Shown here piece by piece: positions 10,081 to 20,737 of a DNA stretch of 64,000 nucleotides. The notes beneath the pieces are model-generated. The model worked only from the letters and a program-made list of their open reading frames with translations. It was not told where the DNA came from and ran no database searches. How positions within the stretch are numbered: position 1 is the stretch's first letter; each line of letters starts with the position of its first letter. Source of the stretch: Saururus chinensis (Eukaryota > Streptophyta > Magnoliopsida > Piperales > Saururaceae); NCBI GenBank assembly GCA_035235625.1, contig CP141141.1:25231968-25295967 (forward strand), written 5' to 3'. A program made the position numbers and the translations under genes.

Positions 10081-11880
10081 AGAGTGAGATGGAGGACAGA
10101 GAGGGTGAGCAGAGAGAGAGGAGGAGAGAGAGAAGAGAGAGAGAGGAGAGGGAGAGAGAGAGAGAGGAGAGAGGGGGAGAGAGAGAGAGAGGGAAAGAGA
10201 GGAGAAAGAGGAGGGGGAAAGAGAGGGGATGGAAGAGATAGAGAGAGAGGAGAGGGAAGAGAGGAATTTTATTTTGATTTTTTAAATTTTTTATTAATTT
10301 TTATTTTTTAAAAATTAAAAAATAATTAAAAGAAAATACTAATAGTGGCGTATATTCCTATACGTCGCTATTAGTATTTATTTTTTTTATTTTTTTATTT
10401 TCAAAATTAATTTTAAAAATTTATAAAAAAAATGAAATTAGAGGAGAGAGAGGGGAGAGAGAGAAGGAGGGAGGGAAAGAGAGGAAAGGGAGAGAGAGAG
10501 AGGAGGGGGAAAGAGAGGAGAGGGAGAGAGAGAGGAGAGGGGGAGAGAGAGAAAGAGAGGGAAAGAGAGGAGAGAGAGGAGGGGGAAAGAGAGGGGAAGG
10601 GAGAGAGAGGAGAGGGGAGGGTAAGAGGAATTTTATTTTGATTTTTTAAAAATTTTTATTTTTTAAAATAAAAAATAATTAAAATAAAATATTAATAGCG
10701 ACGTATAGGAATATACGTCACTATTGGTACATGTATTAGCAACATATAGCATTATATACGTCACTAATACATGTACTAATAGCGAATATATGTCGCTACT
10801 AGTATTTTCTTTTTTTTATTTTTTATTTTCAAAATGAATTTTTAAAATTTTAAAAAATTATAAAAAAATGAAATTAGAGGAGAGAGAGAGGGGAGAGAGG
10901 GAGAGGGAGGGAAAGAGAGGAGAGGGAGAGAGGGAGAGGGAGGGAAATAGAGGAGAGGGAGAGAGGAGAGAGAGAGAGAGAGAGAGGGAAGAGTGAGATG
11001 GAGGACAGAGAGGGTGAGGAGAGAGAGAGAGAGGAGGAGAGAGAGAGAAGAGAGAGAGGAGAGGGAGAGAGAGAGGAGAGGGAGAGAGAGAGAGAGAGGG
11101 GAGAGGGGGAGAGAGAGAGAGAGGGAAAGAGAGGAGAAAGAGGAGGGGGAAAGAGAGGGGAAGGGAGAGAGAGAGGAGAGGGGAGGGTGAGAGGAATTTT
11201 ATTTTGATTTTTAAAAAAAAATTTTATTAATTTTTATTTTTAAAAATTAAAAAATAATTAAAATAAAATACTAATAGATTACTTTTTTTATTTTTAAAAT
11301 TAATTTTAAAAATTTATAAAAAAATGAAATTAGAGGGGAGAGAGGGGAGAGAGAGAAGGAGGGAGGGAAAGAGAGGAAAGGGAGAGAGAGAGGGAGGGAA
11401 AGAGAGGAGAGGGAGAGAGAGAGAGGAGGGGGAAAGAGAGGAGAGGGAGAGAGAGGAGAGGGGAGAGAGAGAAAGAGAGGAGAGAGAGGAGGGGGAAAGA
11501 GAGGCGAAGGGAGAGAGAGGAGAGGGGAGGGTAAGAGGAATTTTATTTTGATTTTTTAAAATTTTTTATTTTTTAAAATAAAAAATAATTAAAATAAAAT
11601 ACTAATAGCGACGTATAAGAATATACGTCACTATTGGTACATATATTAGCAACATATAGCATTATATACGTCGCTAATACATGTACTAATAGCGAATATA
11701 CGTCGCTATTAATATTTTCTTTTTTTTTATTTTTTATTTTCAAAATGAATTTTTAAAATTTTAAAAAATTATAAAAAAATGAAATTAGAGGAGAGAGAGA
11801 GGGGAGAGAGGGAGAGGGAGGGAAATAGAGGAGAGGGAGAGGGAGGGAAAGAGAGGAGAGGGAGAGAGAGGAGGGGAAAG

Positions 11881-11940
<60 letters not shown>

Positions 11941-12195
11941 AAGGAAAGAGAGGAGAGGGAGAGAGAGAGGGAAAGGGAGGAGAGGGGAGAGAGAGAGAGG
12001 GAAAGAGAGGAGAGGGAGAGGGAGAGAGAGAGGGAAAGAGAGGAGAGTGAGAGAGAGGGAGGAGAGAGAGAGGAGAGGGAGGAGAGAGAGCGAGAGAGAG
12101 AGAGGAGAGAGAGTGAGAGAGAGGGAGAAGAGAGAGAGAGAGAGAGAGAGGAGAGGGAGGAGAGAGAGAGAGAGGAGGGGAAAGAGGAGAGTGTT
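10030..12195. repeat. GA-rich arrays in tandem higher-order repeats of about 0.9 kb
   Basis: Five purine-rich (GAGAGG/GGGAGA) blocks at about 10030-10266, 10433-10640, 10866-11196, 11323-11545 and 11779-12195, separated by AT-rich spacers holding GCGACGTATA motifs. The order repeats: the GATGGAGGACAGAGAGG segment occurs near 10088 and 10997, GAAATTAGAGGRGAGAGAGG near 10434 and 11325, and the spacer with CATATAGCATTATATACGTC near 10742 and 11650. This indicates a tandem duplication with a period of about 890-910 bp. Long open frames here are low-complexity artefacts. Confidence 0.85.
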
Positions 12196-12420
12196 TTTGT
12201 GACGCTTATTACTAAGCGTCGCAAACGAATGTAATTGGCGACGTTTAGTAAATGTCGTAAATATAATACTTACGACGTTATTTGAAATCGGCGTTAAAAG
12301 TGTCATTGTTGCAACGCTTAAATTAAGCGTCGCAAATTACGATCACTTGCGACGCATACTATGTGTCTCAAGAGGGAAAATGTGCGCGCGCAAATCTACC
12401 TCGTGCCTTGTTAAAAATTT

Positions 12421-12486
12421 CCACGTGGGGTGAAAATTTCGCCCCGCGTGGAAAATATTTTGCTGCATGGGCGTTATATAACGCCC
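12421..12486 (+). promoter_or_regulatory. Promoter-like inverted repeats inside the CACTA element
   Basis: An inverted repeat (CCACGTGGGG ... CCCCGCGTGG, 12421-12451) containing a CACGTG G-box is followed by an 18-bp perfect palindrome with a TATA core, GGGCGTTATATAACGCCC (12469-12486). The GC-rich block follows immediately. Promoter function is inferred from composition only. Confidence 0.5.
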
Positions 12487-12509
12487 GCGCCAGGGTTTTT
12501 CTTATTCAT

Positions 12510-13420
12510 CTCCTCCCAGCGGGTGCCAACCTCATTGTCTTCCGACCGCAGCCTCCCTCCGTCGTCGACTGCCCGCCTGCGTCCGCCGCTCTACCTCTCC
12601 CCCGGTTACCCCTTGCCCACCCCTGGCTCTCCCCTTTCTTGTTTTCGTCTCCTCCCGCTGGGTATCTGCCCTACCTTCTTCCGACCACCACACCGCGCCG
12701 CCCGTCCTCGCCTCCCTCTGCTGTTGACCGCCCGCCCGTGAGCCCGCACCACCTGCGTTCGCCTCCCTTCCTCTCCCTGGTTGCCCCCCTTCCCACCCCC
12801 GACTCCCCCCTTTCCTCCTTTCTCATTTTCGCTTCCTCCCGCTAGGTGTTGGCCCCACCGTCTTCCGACCGCAGCACCGTGCTGCCCATCCTCGCCTCCC
12901 TCTGCCGTTGACCACCCGCCCCAAAGCTCACACCACCTGTGTCCGCCGCGCCGCCCTCCCCGGTTGCCCCCCTTCCCACCCCCGGATCCGCCTACCCGGT
13001 TCCCCCCTTTCCCACCCCGGCTGTCCCCCTTCCCACCCCCGGCTCCCCATATCCGGTTACCTCCTTTCCCACCCCGGCAGCCCCCTTCCCACCCCCGGCT
13101 CCCCATACCCGGTTACCCACTTTCCCACCCCGGCTCCCCCCTTCTGAAGCCAGATTCCGGCGGGGAGACTAGGAGTGAGGTGGGGAGCTAGAGGGAGGAG
13201 GCCCCCCCCTCCCCGGATCCCCTCCCTTTGGATTCCGGTGGGGGCCAGACACCCCCTCCTTCCCACTCCGCCCTCTCTCTCCCGGGAGAAAGGGCACCGG
13301 ATTCCGGCTCCCCCCTCGGAACCGGGTGCTCCCCTTTGAACCCGACGCCCCTGGCCTTGGGAGGGAGAGACTGGCTAGAATTCGGCCCCCCTCCACCCCC
13401 GGCCGCCAGGGTAATACATG
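12510..13420 (+). repeat. GC-rich, proline-codon-like tandem repeat block in the CACTA element
   Basis: A sharp change to C-rich sequence. Units beginning TCCTCCCGCT followed by CTTCCGACC and CCTCGCCTCCCTCTGC recur at about 12510, 12650 and 12833. A shorter repeat of CCCACCCCGGCTCCCC-like units fills 12960-13140. Several frames are open through it on both strands, so I do not call a gene. A related GC-rich block occurs at 28853-29370 in the second CACTA remnant. Confidence 0.7.
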
Positions 13421-13439
13421 CAATTTTATTTTTTTAAAA

Positions 13440-14045
13440 TATTTTTTATAATAGCGACGCTTAAAAAGCGTCGCTACTATCTGCAATTTTGTTTTTCTAA
13501 AATATTTTTTTTATAATCGCGACACTTCCAAAGCGTCGCTACGCTAATACATGAAAAAAAAAATTTAATATTTTTTATAAGACGCTTCAATTTTAAATAT
13601 TTTTTTATAATAGCGACTCAAAAGCGTCGCTAATACATGCAATTTTATTTTCTTTAAATATTTTTTATAATAGCGACGCTTCAAAAACGTCGCTAATACA
13701 TGCAATTTTATTTTTTTAAATATTTTTTATCATAGCGACGCTTTAACAAGCGTCGCTAATAAATTTTTTTTTTTAAATAAATTTTTTTAACGACGTATAT
13801 ATTAACGTTGCTAATAATTAGTTATTAACAACATATTATGTTTAATAGCGATGCATATATATGCGTTGCTAAAATGCTCTATTAGCGATGTTTTTTTGGT
13901 ATATGTTGCTAATAGGCAATCGCGACTCCACTTTTTTCGACGCTTATAGCGACATTTTTTATGTGTCGCAAATAATCATTAGCGATGTTTAGAGGACTAT
14001 TAGTGACGTATAAATGCGTCGCTATAAGTCTTGTTTGTTGTAGTG
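13440..14045. repeat. Right subterminal repeat region of the CACTA element
   Basis: Dense copies of AGCGACGCTT and AAGCGTCGCT arranged as hairpins spaced every 50-80 bp, with ATACATGCAATTTTATTTT spacers repeated at 13417, 13636 and 13697, ending in the terminal TTTGTTGTAGTG. Confidence 0.85.
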
Positions 14046-14096
14046 CGGGTAGGATTTTACGATATACCCGACCCGATTGGCATCCTTACCCAGGAC

Positions 14097-15240
14097 ACAT
14101 CAGCTGTGTGAACATGTTTTCTATAAAATCATGTAGTGGGGTAACCCCCACCCTCCAAGAACTTACATGCCCTCTCAACAACTTCCATTTAGGAGGTCAT
14201 TGTTAAATTTATGTTCCTTAGTAATGATTGCGATGAAAGAAAGTTTTAGAAAGTCAAGAACTAGATTGAATCAAGTGTCCTTAAGATAGAGTTATGCCCT
14301 CCCTACTAGTACTTAGAAATACTTGGGCATCTCTCTTAAGAAAAGACGATCCACCCCATGGTGTAGAAGCACCTTCACACAGCGTATGCAGTGAACTCAG
14401 TGTTATGCAATTGCTCTCACAGAAGATGGTAATGAAATTAAGTAAAGGATTTTTTAGAAAATTAATTTTAGTGATTTTTTAGAAGACAACCTGTCCTACT
14501 CAAATGGATGAGTTCCCTTGTTAACATACACATTTGGATTAAGAAAAACCGGACACAAGGGCCTAACTATTAAGGCCAAACTTATGCCTTATGTACCAGT
14601 ACCATCACCATTTCCTCGGCGATGTGAGACTTTCATAACCTTTGACTAATTCAATGTGTGTTCTTATTCACATGAGAGTGGGTTTTAACCCACTTTTTAA
14701 CAATCCCCCCCAAAAGAATGAGAATTGGCTGGATAACTATGCAAACAAAAAAAATACAGATAAAACATGAGAACAAAATATCAAAAAGTTCCTACATGGG
14801 GGAAGGTAGCTTTTGACTTTGAACCTTTCTTTGTGAAAACTATTGGGTCTACTTGCTAATTCGTGAACATGAACTTGTCAACTGTTTAGCCATTTGTGTA
14901 AACCAATGTAATAGAATTTACACACACTTCTTAGACACAACGTGGTTCTCATGATTGTGTTCATTTCGGCCCTGAACAGACCTAGTTTTTATGAGTGTTC
15001 TAGAAGATTCAGCCTTAAAATCATCGTAAAAGTGTCCCCTTAACACTTATATAGACGAATCTTTTTAGGAGTATCCTGCCAAACCACACTTAAATTAGAA
15101 GTATCCTAATTCACTCTATAGGCATCACTATCTCATCGTAGGAATGGGAATGAGATACTATTTCAATAGTGAATCCCCTTAAATCCTCTATAATTCGGTT
15201 GTCCTTTTGGACCTAAATCTTGAGATCTTGAGTCAACTAC
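14097..15240. other. No recognisable gene
   Basis: Unassigned. The TAACAATCCCCCCC tract at 14699-14713 resembles copia-type LTR or untranslated sequence, but no LTR pair or coding match was found. Confidence 0.45.
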
Positions 15241-15540
15241 ATTGGGTTTCCATTATGGTGACTCTAAATGCATACCTTCTACTACTGCCGAAGCGTTGAC
15301 CACCTCATGAGCTGAAATAGCAAAGACCTTGCCTTAGTTGACTGGCTTCTTTTGTTGTCCATCTTGTTACCCTCCTTTTGTCTTCCTTGAGGTCTCCTTT
15401 ATTGTTCTCCTTGTTGCCTTAGGCCTTGGTTCGGTAGACCTTGCTGATGCCTAGGTGCATCACCCTGAGTGTTCCGAGGATCCCCTTCTGCCACACACAA
15501 GAAGCAAGAGATGTTGGCTCCGCTATTGCGGTAATCTAGC

Positions 15541-15852
15541 TGATTTACCCGAGGTGGAACAATCGGTACCTTGGAGTTTCACACAAGGAAAGGGAAGGAA
15601 GAAAGGGAAGAAGAAGAATAATATCCAATTGCATAACCAACAAAGAAGAGAGCGGCGACCCATATAGGGAGCCAACCCACTCACTTGGGGAGTCACGCCA
15701 GCTAGTGGGTCCAGCTATCCCATGGGCCACTAGCTGGCCCAATCCAGTTATTTCTTCTAATACATAAGCAAATATGATGGAAATGTTAAAGAAAGTAGCC
15801 TAATATAATGAAATCACAAGAAAATAAGGAGTTTGGGTGATCATGCCCAACA
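15541..15852 (-). repeat. 3' LTR of the nested gypsy element
   Basis: 312 bp, pairing with 24321-24640. The sequence next to it (CTCCACCACGCTTCCGC, plus strand) is the polypurine tract on the element's strand. Confidence 0.85.
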
Positions 15853-15869
15853 CTCCACCACGCTTCCGC

Positions 15870-17735
15870 TATTCACCTTGACCTCAAGGTGACCAAATCG
15901 GACAACTAGCCATGAGTGTGTCTTCAGAGATCCATGTGGCATCCTCCAGGGGCTGACCCTGCCAAGCAACGTGCACCTTTGTAATGATGCGACTAGAGCG
16001 ACGGACCCGATGTTTATCAAGCACTGAGGCGAGGACAGGGTCGGAAGGCTAGACCGGGCTCGTAAAGGGGGGGGAGAGCATTTGTTGCCAAAGATGTGTC
16101 ACCTATGCATCGACGCAACTTGGAGACATGAAAGACAGGGTGGACTAAGGAATAAGGTGGTAGAGCAAGGCGGTAAGCCATCGGGCCGATACGCTCCTCC
16201 ACAACATAGGGACCATGGAAATGGGGGGCGAGCTTGGAATGCTCGGGCTGAAGCAAGGATGTCTGGCGCTGAGGAAGAACAGAGACATAAACCAAGTCAC
16301 TCACTACGAACTCCCGGTCAGTGTGATGACCATCATAAACTTGCTTCATCCGGTTCTGAGCAGAGGACAAGTTCTCCTTAAGCTGTCGAAGAACCTCGTC
16401 CCGTGTTTGGAGCATATAATCCACCTCAGCCACAGAGGAGCGATGAGGAACATAAGATAACACGGTTGGGGGTGGGTGGCCATAAAGTACCTCAAAAGGA
16501 GTGAAACCGGTACGAGTGTGATAGGCGGTGTTATATGACCACTCTGCCCAGGGAAGAAGCTGAAGCCATCTGCAGGGCTGAGACATAGTGAAACAGCGGA
16601 GGTATTGCTCTAAGCATCGGTTTATCACCTCTGTCTAGCCATCCATTTGAGGGTGATAAGCAGTGCTCATGTGGAGAGAAGTGCCATGTAAAGCGAAGAA
16701 CTCCCACCAAAACTGAGATATGAAAATCCAGTCACGATTAGAGATAATAGTGCAAGGCATGTCGTGTAGTTTGGCCACCTCCCGAACATAGAGCTATGTC
16801 ACTGTCTTGGCAGTGAATTGGTGCCCCAGAGCGCAAAAGTGAGCGTACTTGGACAACCGGTCCACCACCATCATAATCACCGACTTGCCTTGCACCAAGA
16901 GCAAGGCCTCCACAAAGTCCATCGAAACATCCTCCCAAACCTTATCAGGGATAGCAAGGACTGAAGCAAACCTGCAGGAGAGGTCGTGGCAGCCTTAGCT
17001 CTCTAACAGACATCGCAAGTGGCCACATAAACCTAGATTGCCTATCGAATACCCTGCCACATAAAGCTCTGGCTGACCCGCTTATAAGTGCAGAATGCTC
17101 CTTCATGACCGGCCACTAGAGTGTCATGGAAGTGGAGAGAATGCGCCTGTGCAGATCATCAACATCGGGTACACAAAGACAGTCCTTCCGAAAGAGAAGG
17201 TCATCCCACCACACAAAGAAAGGACGAGCAGCTGGGTTGGCCTGGAGAGCTGCAATCAGGGCCTGTGTCGAAGAATCATCAATGTATGCCCGCCTCAACT
17301 CATCAATGAAGGGGTATGATGGAGTAGAAATGGCCAAGCACAATCCCGGGTTAGATTTGCGAGAAAGGGCGTCAGCCATGGTGTTTTCCGACCCTTTCTT
17401 GTACACGACCTCATAATCATAGCCAAGTAACTTATTGACCTACCGCTGTTGTGATGGAGTGGACACCTGTTGCTCGAGGAAGTACTTCAAAGGCTGGTGG
17501 TTAGTGCGGATCAAGAACCTACGGCCAAGTAAGTAAGGCTGCCACTTGTGACGGCGAGGACAATAGCCAACATCTTCTTCTCATAAACGGATAGGGACAA
17601 AGAGCAGCCAGCCAAAGCCTTGCTAAAGTAGGCAATGGGGCGCTCATCTTGCAGCAGAACTGCCCCTAGACCCGTCTCCGAAGCATGTGTTTCAACCACG
17701 AAGGGCCGGCTAAATCGGGTAAAATCAGAATAGGG
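15870..17735 (-). pseudogene. Gypsy pol remnant: RNase H, integrase and chromodomain-like end
   Basis: From right to left on the minus strand: RNase H (RPFVVETHASETGLGAVLLQ and PIAYFSKAL, 17580-17710), the RNase H end and integrase zinc-binding region (KKGSENTMADALSR, 17116-17406), the integrase core (EDVSMDFVEAL.., KYAHF, about 16640-16930), the integrase C-terminal region with WSYNTAYHTRTGFTPFEVLYG and VFHVSKLRRC (16017-16560), then a chromodomain-like stretch whose frame is broken. Several stops and frameshifts interrupt it, so no functional polyprotein can be made. RT is absent. In intact relatives the chromodomain guides integration to marked chromatin. Confidence 0.85.
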
Positions 17736-18306
17736 GTTGAGGCCATGGTTCGCCATCTCGGCGAGATCTCGCCGAGATCTCTCTCTCGGCATCTCCACCG
17801 AGCCACGAGATCGGGTAGAGATGCAAATCCAAACTTCGGCGAGATCCCGGCGAGATTTCGCTGAGAGAGCCGAGATCGGACGAGACCAGGTTTTTTTAGC
17901 TACCAATTTCGGATGGTTAACCGTCAACCGTCGACCGATGGAGATGAGTGGAAAGGCAATGGGGCTCTCACCAACAACGAAGAATCAGATGAGGCAGGGA
18001 CTGATGGCAGAGACAAACCACGGTCGCCATATATGGAATATGGATGACCCCGGCAACACTTCAAGGATAATCGTTGGTATCCAGAATCCACAGCCAGAAT
18101 CCACCGGCAACTGGTGATCTCCTCAAGTAAGTTTACTGCCGCCTGCCGAGTTTGAAGTTCCAAGTAGGATTTGAACTTCCAAGTTCCAACCAAACTGAAA
18201 GAGGGGAAGTATTTAAAAAAGGTATCTTCAAAACGAAGGACTCTTTCCAAAGCCAACCGGCCCAACCCTATAAAAATTCTTCAACGGAGATCAAAATCAA
18301 TATGAG

Positions 18307-18515
18307 ACTTCAGAGCCACAAAATTTACCGGCCAGAAAGAGGTTTTATTCTGTGTTTAGACTTCAGAGCCACAAAATTCACTGGCCAGCAAGAGGTTTTA
18401 TTCTGTGTTCAGAGCCACAAAATTCACCAGCCAGCAAGAGGTTTTATTCTGTGTTTAGACTTCAGAGCCACAAAATTCACCGGCCAGCAAAGCAAGAGGT
18501 TTTATTCTGCGTCTT
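18307..18515 (+). repeat. Minisatellite in the hAT 5' region
   Basis: Four head-to-tail units of about 48-55 bp with the core CAGAGCCACAAAATTYAC and AAGAGGTTTTATTCTG. Confidence 0.85.
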
Positions 18516-18539
18516 CCCCTGTTCATCTCTATTTTCATA

Positions 18540-20737
18540 ATTGCATAATAAAATTTTCTGTAGCCATTTTGTTAATGTTTATGTAAATTTGTCTTCTATT
18601 TATTTAATTTATGATTGAGGTTAGCAAAAGCCCCAGCGTTTATCCTTCTGCATGTATAGTTTTGATCATTTAAGAGAGTGTTTAATATTGTTCTAAATCA
18701 TTGTTTATAAATGAGCAAAATATTGGTAAACAGTTACTCTGTGTTTGCTGCTCATTCAAAAGAAAGAAAAACACGTTATTTTCCTTTCTGCTGGCATGTT
18801 GTGTCACCATGAACTTGCCATGATAGTAATCAGCAATTTATAACTCTCCAGCCTGGAGTTGTGGAGTAACAATAACAACAGACAGTACGATATTCTATTG
18901 GCATTGCCTAAAAATAATTAAAGAAAAAACAACCGGAGACTTAATATGGGATGGAGGGAGGAGCATGTTTTTGTAAAAAAATTATGCTAATAATAAGGAT
19001 CTTAGTATGCATCCTTTCTAGTTAAAGCTTCAGATAATTAAATGTAGCTTATGGGTTCATCAGGGCTCACTGGCCTATATGTCCCATAGAACAACCACTT
19101 GAATTGCCATAAAGATAAGTTTATTTTATAAAGAGTATAGAACATAATCATGAGAAATATGGGGCACACCACTGAAACGAAAATTCAGATAAATGAAGCC
19201 CGGAACATGATTTTCAGTTTATAAAAGTATTTATATTCATAATCTATATAAAGCCATCCTTTGCCAGTTTCAAGAGTTATTTCATGAATTATCTTCACAA
19301 TACTTCAAGTTACAATCATCTACTTATTACTAATTATGAAAATTGCTCAGGAGTTGCTACAATCACCTAGAGTTATTACTTTAAATATTCAAGATTTTTG
19401 CAATATTCCTGGAGACAAGCTGTTTGACATAGCTATTACTCCCTATATTAATTGCAACCATGTGAAAACCAAAATGAAAGGGAAGACAATTATATGTGAT
19501 ATGGATCGAGGGAGTACAATTTAAAATGTCCTAATTCGACATGCATTAAAGAGAAGATGTGGGTCAGCACTGTTATAAAACAGAGTATAGCATAGACAGA
19601 ATTCAACTCAAACTATCAACAGATTAGGGTTACTTGCTCCTATTATATGAAATCTTTGATCTTTGCTTTCCTAGTCTTCTCCTTAACTAGGCTGTTCTTT
19701 TTCCTGCTTTTCTTCTAGAGACATATTCACCTGATTTAATTTTTTCAAAATGGTGCTTGTGCTTTATATTCAGATTAGCAAACATATTGCACAGAAAGGA
19801 CTTGGCTGGATATTTATAGGTAACTTAAAATCAAGCCTGTCAAATCAGTTCTACCCATTTACTTCATGACAATTGACTGACTTATGATAATTACAAATTT
19901 GATGAAGCATTCGTTCATTTTAATGAGTTTGCAAGTTTGATTGTTTCTATATGGTGGATAGTTAACACAACAAAACAGAGGTGGTTCTGAGTGTTTATAT
20001 CTTCTTGTTTCTATTGTAGGGATACCTAAAGTATTCACATATTTCATTTTGAAGCATGTATTGCAAGTATGAACTAGATTATACCATGTTTCATTTAGTT
20101 GTTCCAGATACTTGCTAGTTACTGGAGCTTTGTATCTTACATATCTGTATGGATTTTGGTCTTTTTTTCTTTTAGTTTTTATTCATCTATCCATGCAAAT
20201 ATGCTAGATCAGTGCATTGTTATGAAGGAAAAAAGTTTTCTAGCTTCCTGGCTTATCTCACTATTCTACTAAATAGCCAAATCTAGTTCCCCATAATGAG
20301 GATAACATCTTGCGAAATGAACTATCAATGCTTTAGATTTCAGCCATTGATGTGAATGCCTCAAAAAGTGTGAGACCATAGATCCAGTTAAGGCTTTTTT
20401 TTATAACCATCAGTAGGTGGGCTCGTCTAAGAAATTTTGTCAGTAGGATTGCCTCTGGAGATTATGTATGTGAAGATGGAATAATGACAAGAACAAAGGA
20501 AGACATTTATCACGTAATTGGGATCATTGTTCAGGGGGCAACAACAAACATCCAAACCTTATATGTGTGTCGCCTTATATGTATGTCGGATTCAGGAAAG
20601 TAGTTGGTAGACTGTAATGAGGTCAAACCAAGCTCAGAGGTGAGAGATGAAGAGCTGGCCAATAATTTGTCAGATTTTCAAGTGTAATTTTATTTGTAGA
20701 GAGCTTATTATTTTTATGTATGTTTTATGCAGAAATT
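18540..20737 (+). other. Non-coding 5' part of the hAT element
   Basis: AT-rich sequence with no convincing open frame, probably leader and intron. A TTTTATGCAG acceptor at 20723-20732 opens the first coding exon. Confidence 0.5.

Larger units (their letters stand above)
9210..14045. mobile_element. Complete non-autonomous CACTA (En/Spm-type) transposon
   Basis: A 4,836-bp element with CACTACAACAAA at the left end and its reverse complement TTTGTTGTAGTG at the right end. It is flanked by a perfect 3-bp duplication CGG (9207-9209, 14046-14048), as CACTA elements produce. Removing it restores the outer element (GGTCGG|GTAGG). Many copies of the subterminal motif TTAGCGACGC and variants occur on both strands within about 350 bp of the left end and 600 bp of the right end. 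In En/Spm such repeats bind the TNPA-like protein. No transposase gene is present. The interior is GA-rich arrays followed by a GC-rich block. Confidence 0.92.
8887..14088. mobile_element. Short hAT-like (MITE-type) element, split by a CACTA transposon
   Basis: The outer element consists of 8887-9209 plus 14046-14088. The left end TAGTGATGCCA matches the right end reverse-complemented (TAAGGATGCCA), and both continue into Y-rich GGGTCGGGT sequence. Flanks CTCGGGAC (8879-8886) and CCCAGGAC (14089-14096) agree at 6 of 8 positions, as expected for an old 8-bp duplication. The interior repeats GACCCGAATAGCTATTCGGGT-type motifs and is AT-rich without genes. A related, unsplit remnant lies near 58588-58889. 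Confidence 0.65.

Noticed and set aside
11769..12306. Open frames of 150-170 codons on both strands (Ser/Leu-rich or Arg/Glu-rich)
   Set aside because: They translate simple GA/CT repeats and are open in several frames at once, which is expected for dinucleotide-rich DNA.
12363..13486. Pro-rich open frames of 100-166 codons
   Set aside because: Composition is C-rich and tandemly repeated, and frames are open on both strands. There is no domain, splice or start context. It is treated as a GC-rich repeat.
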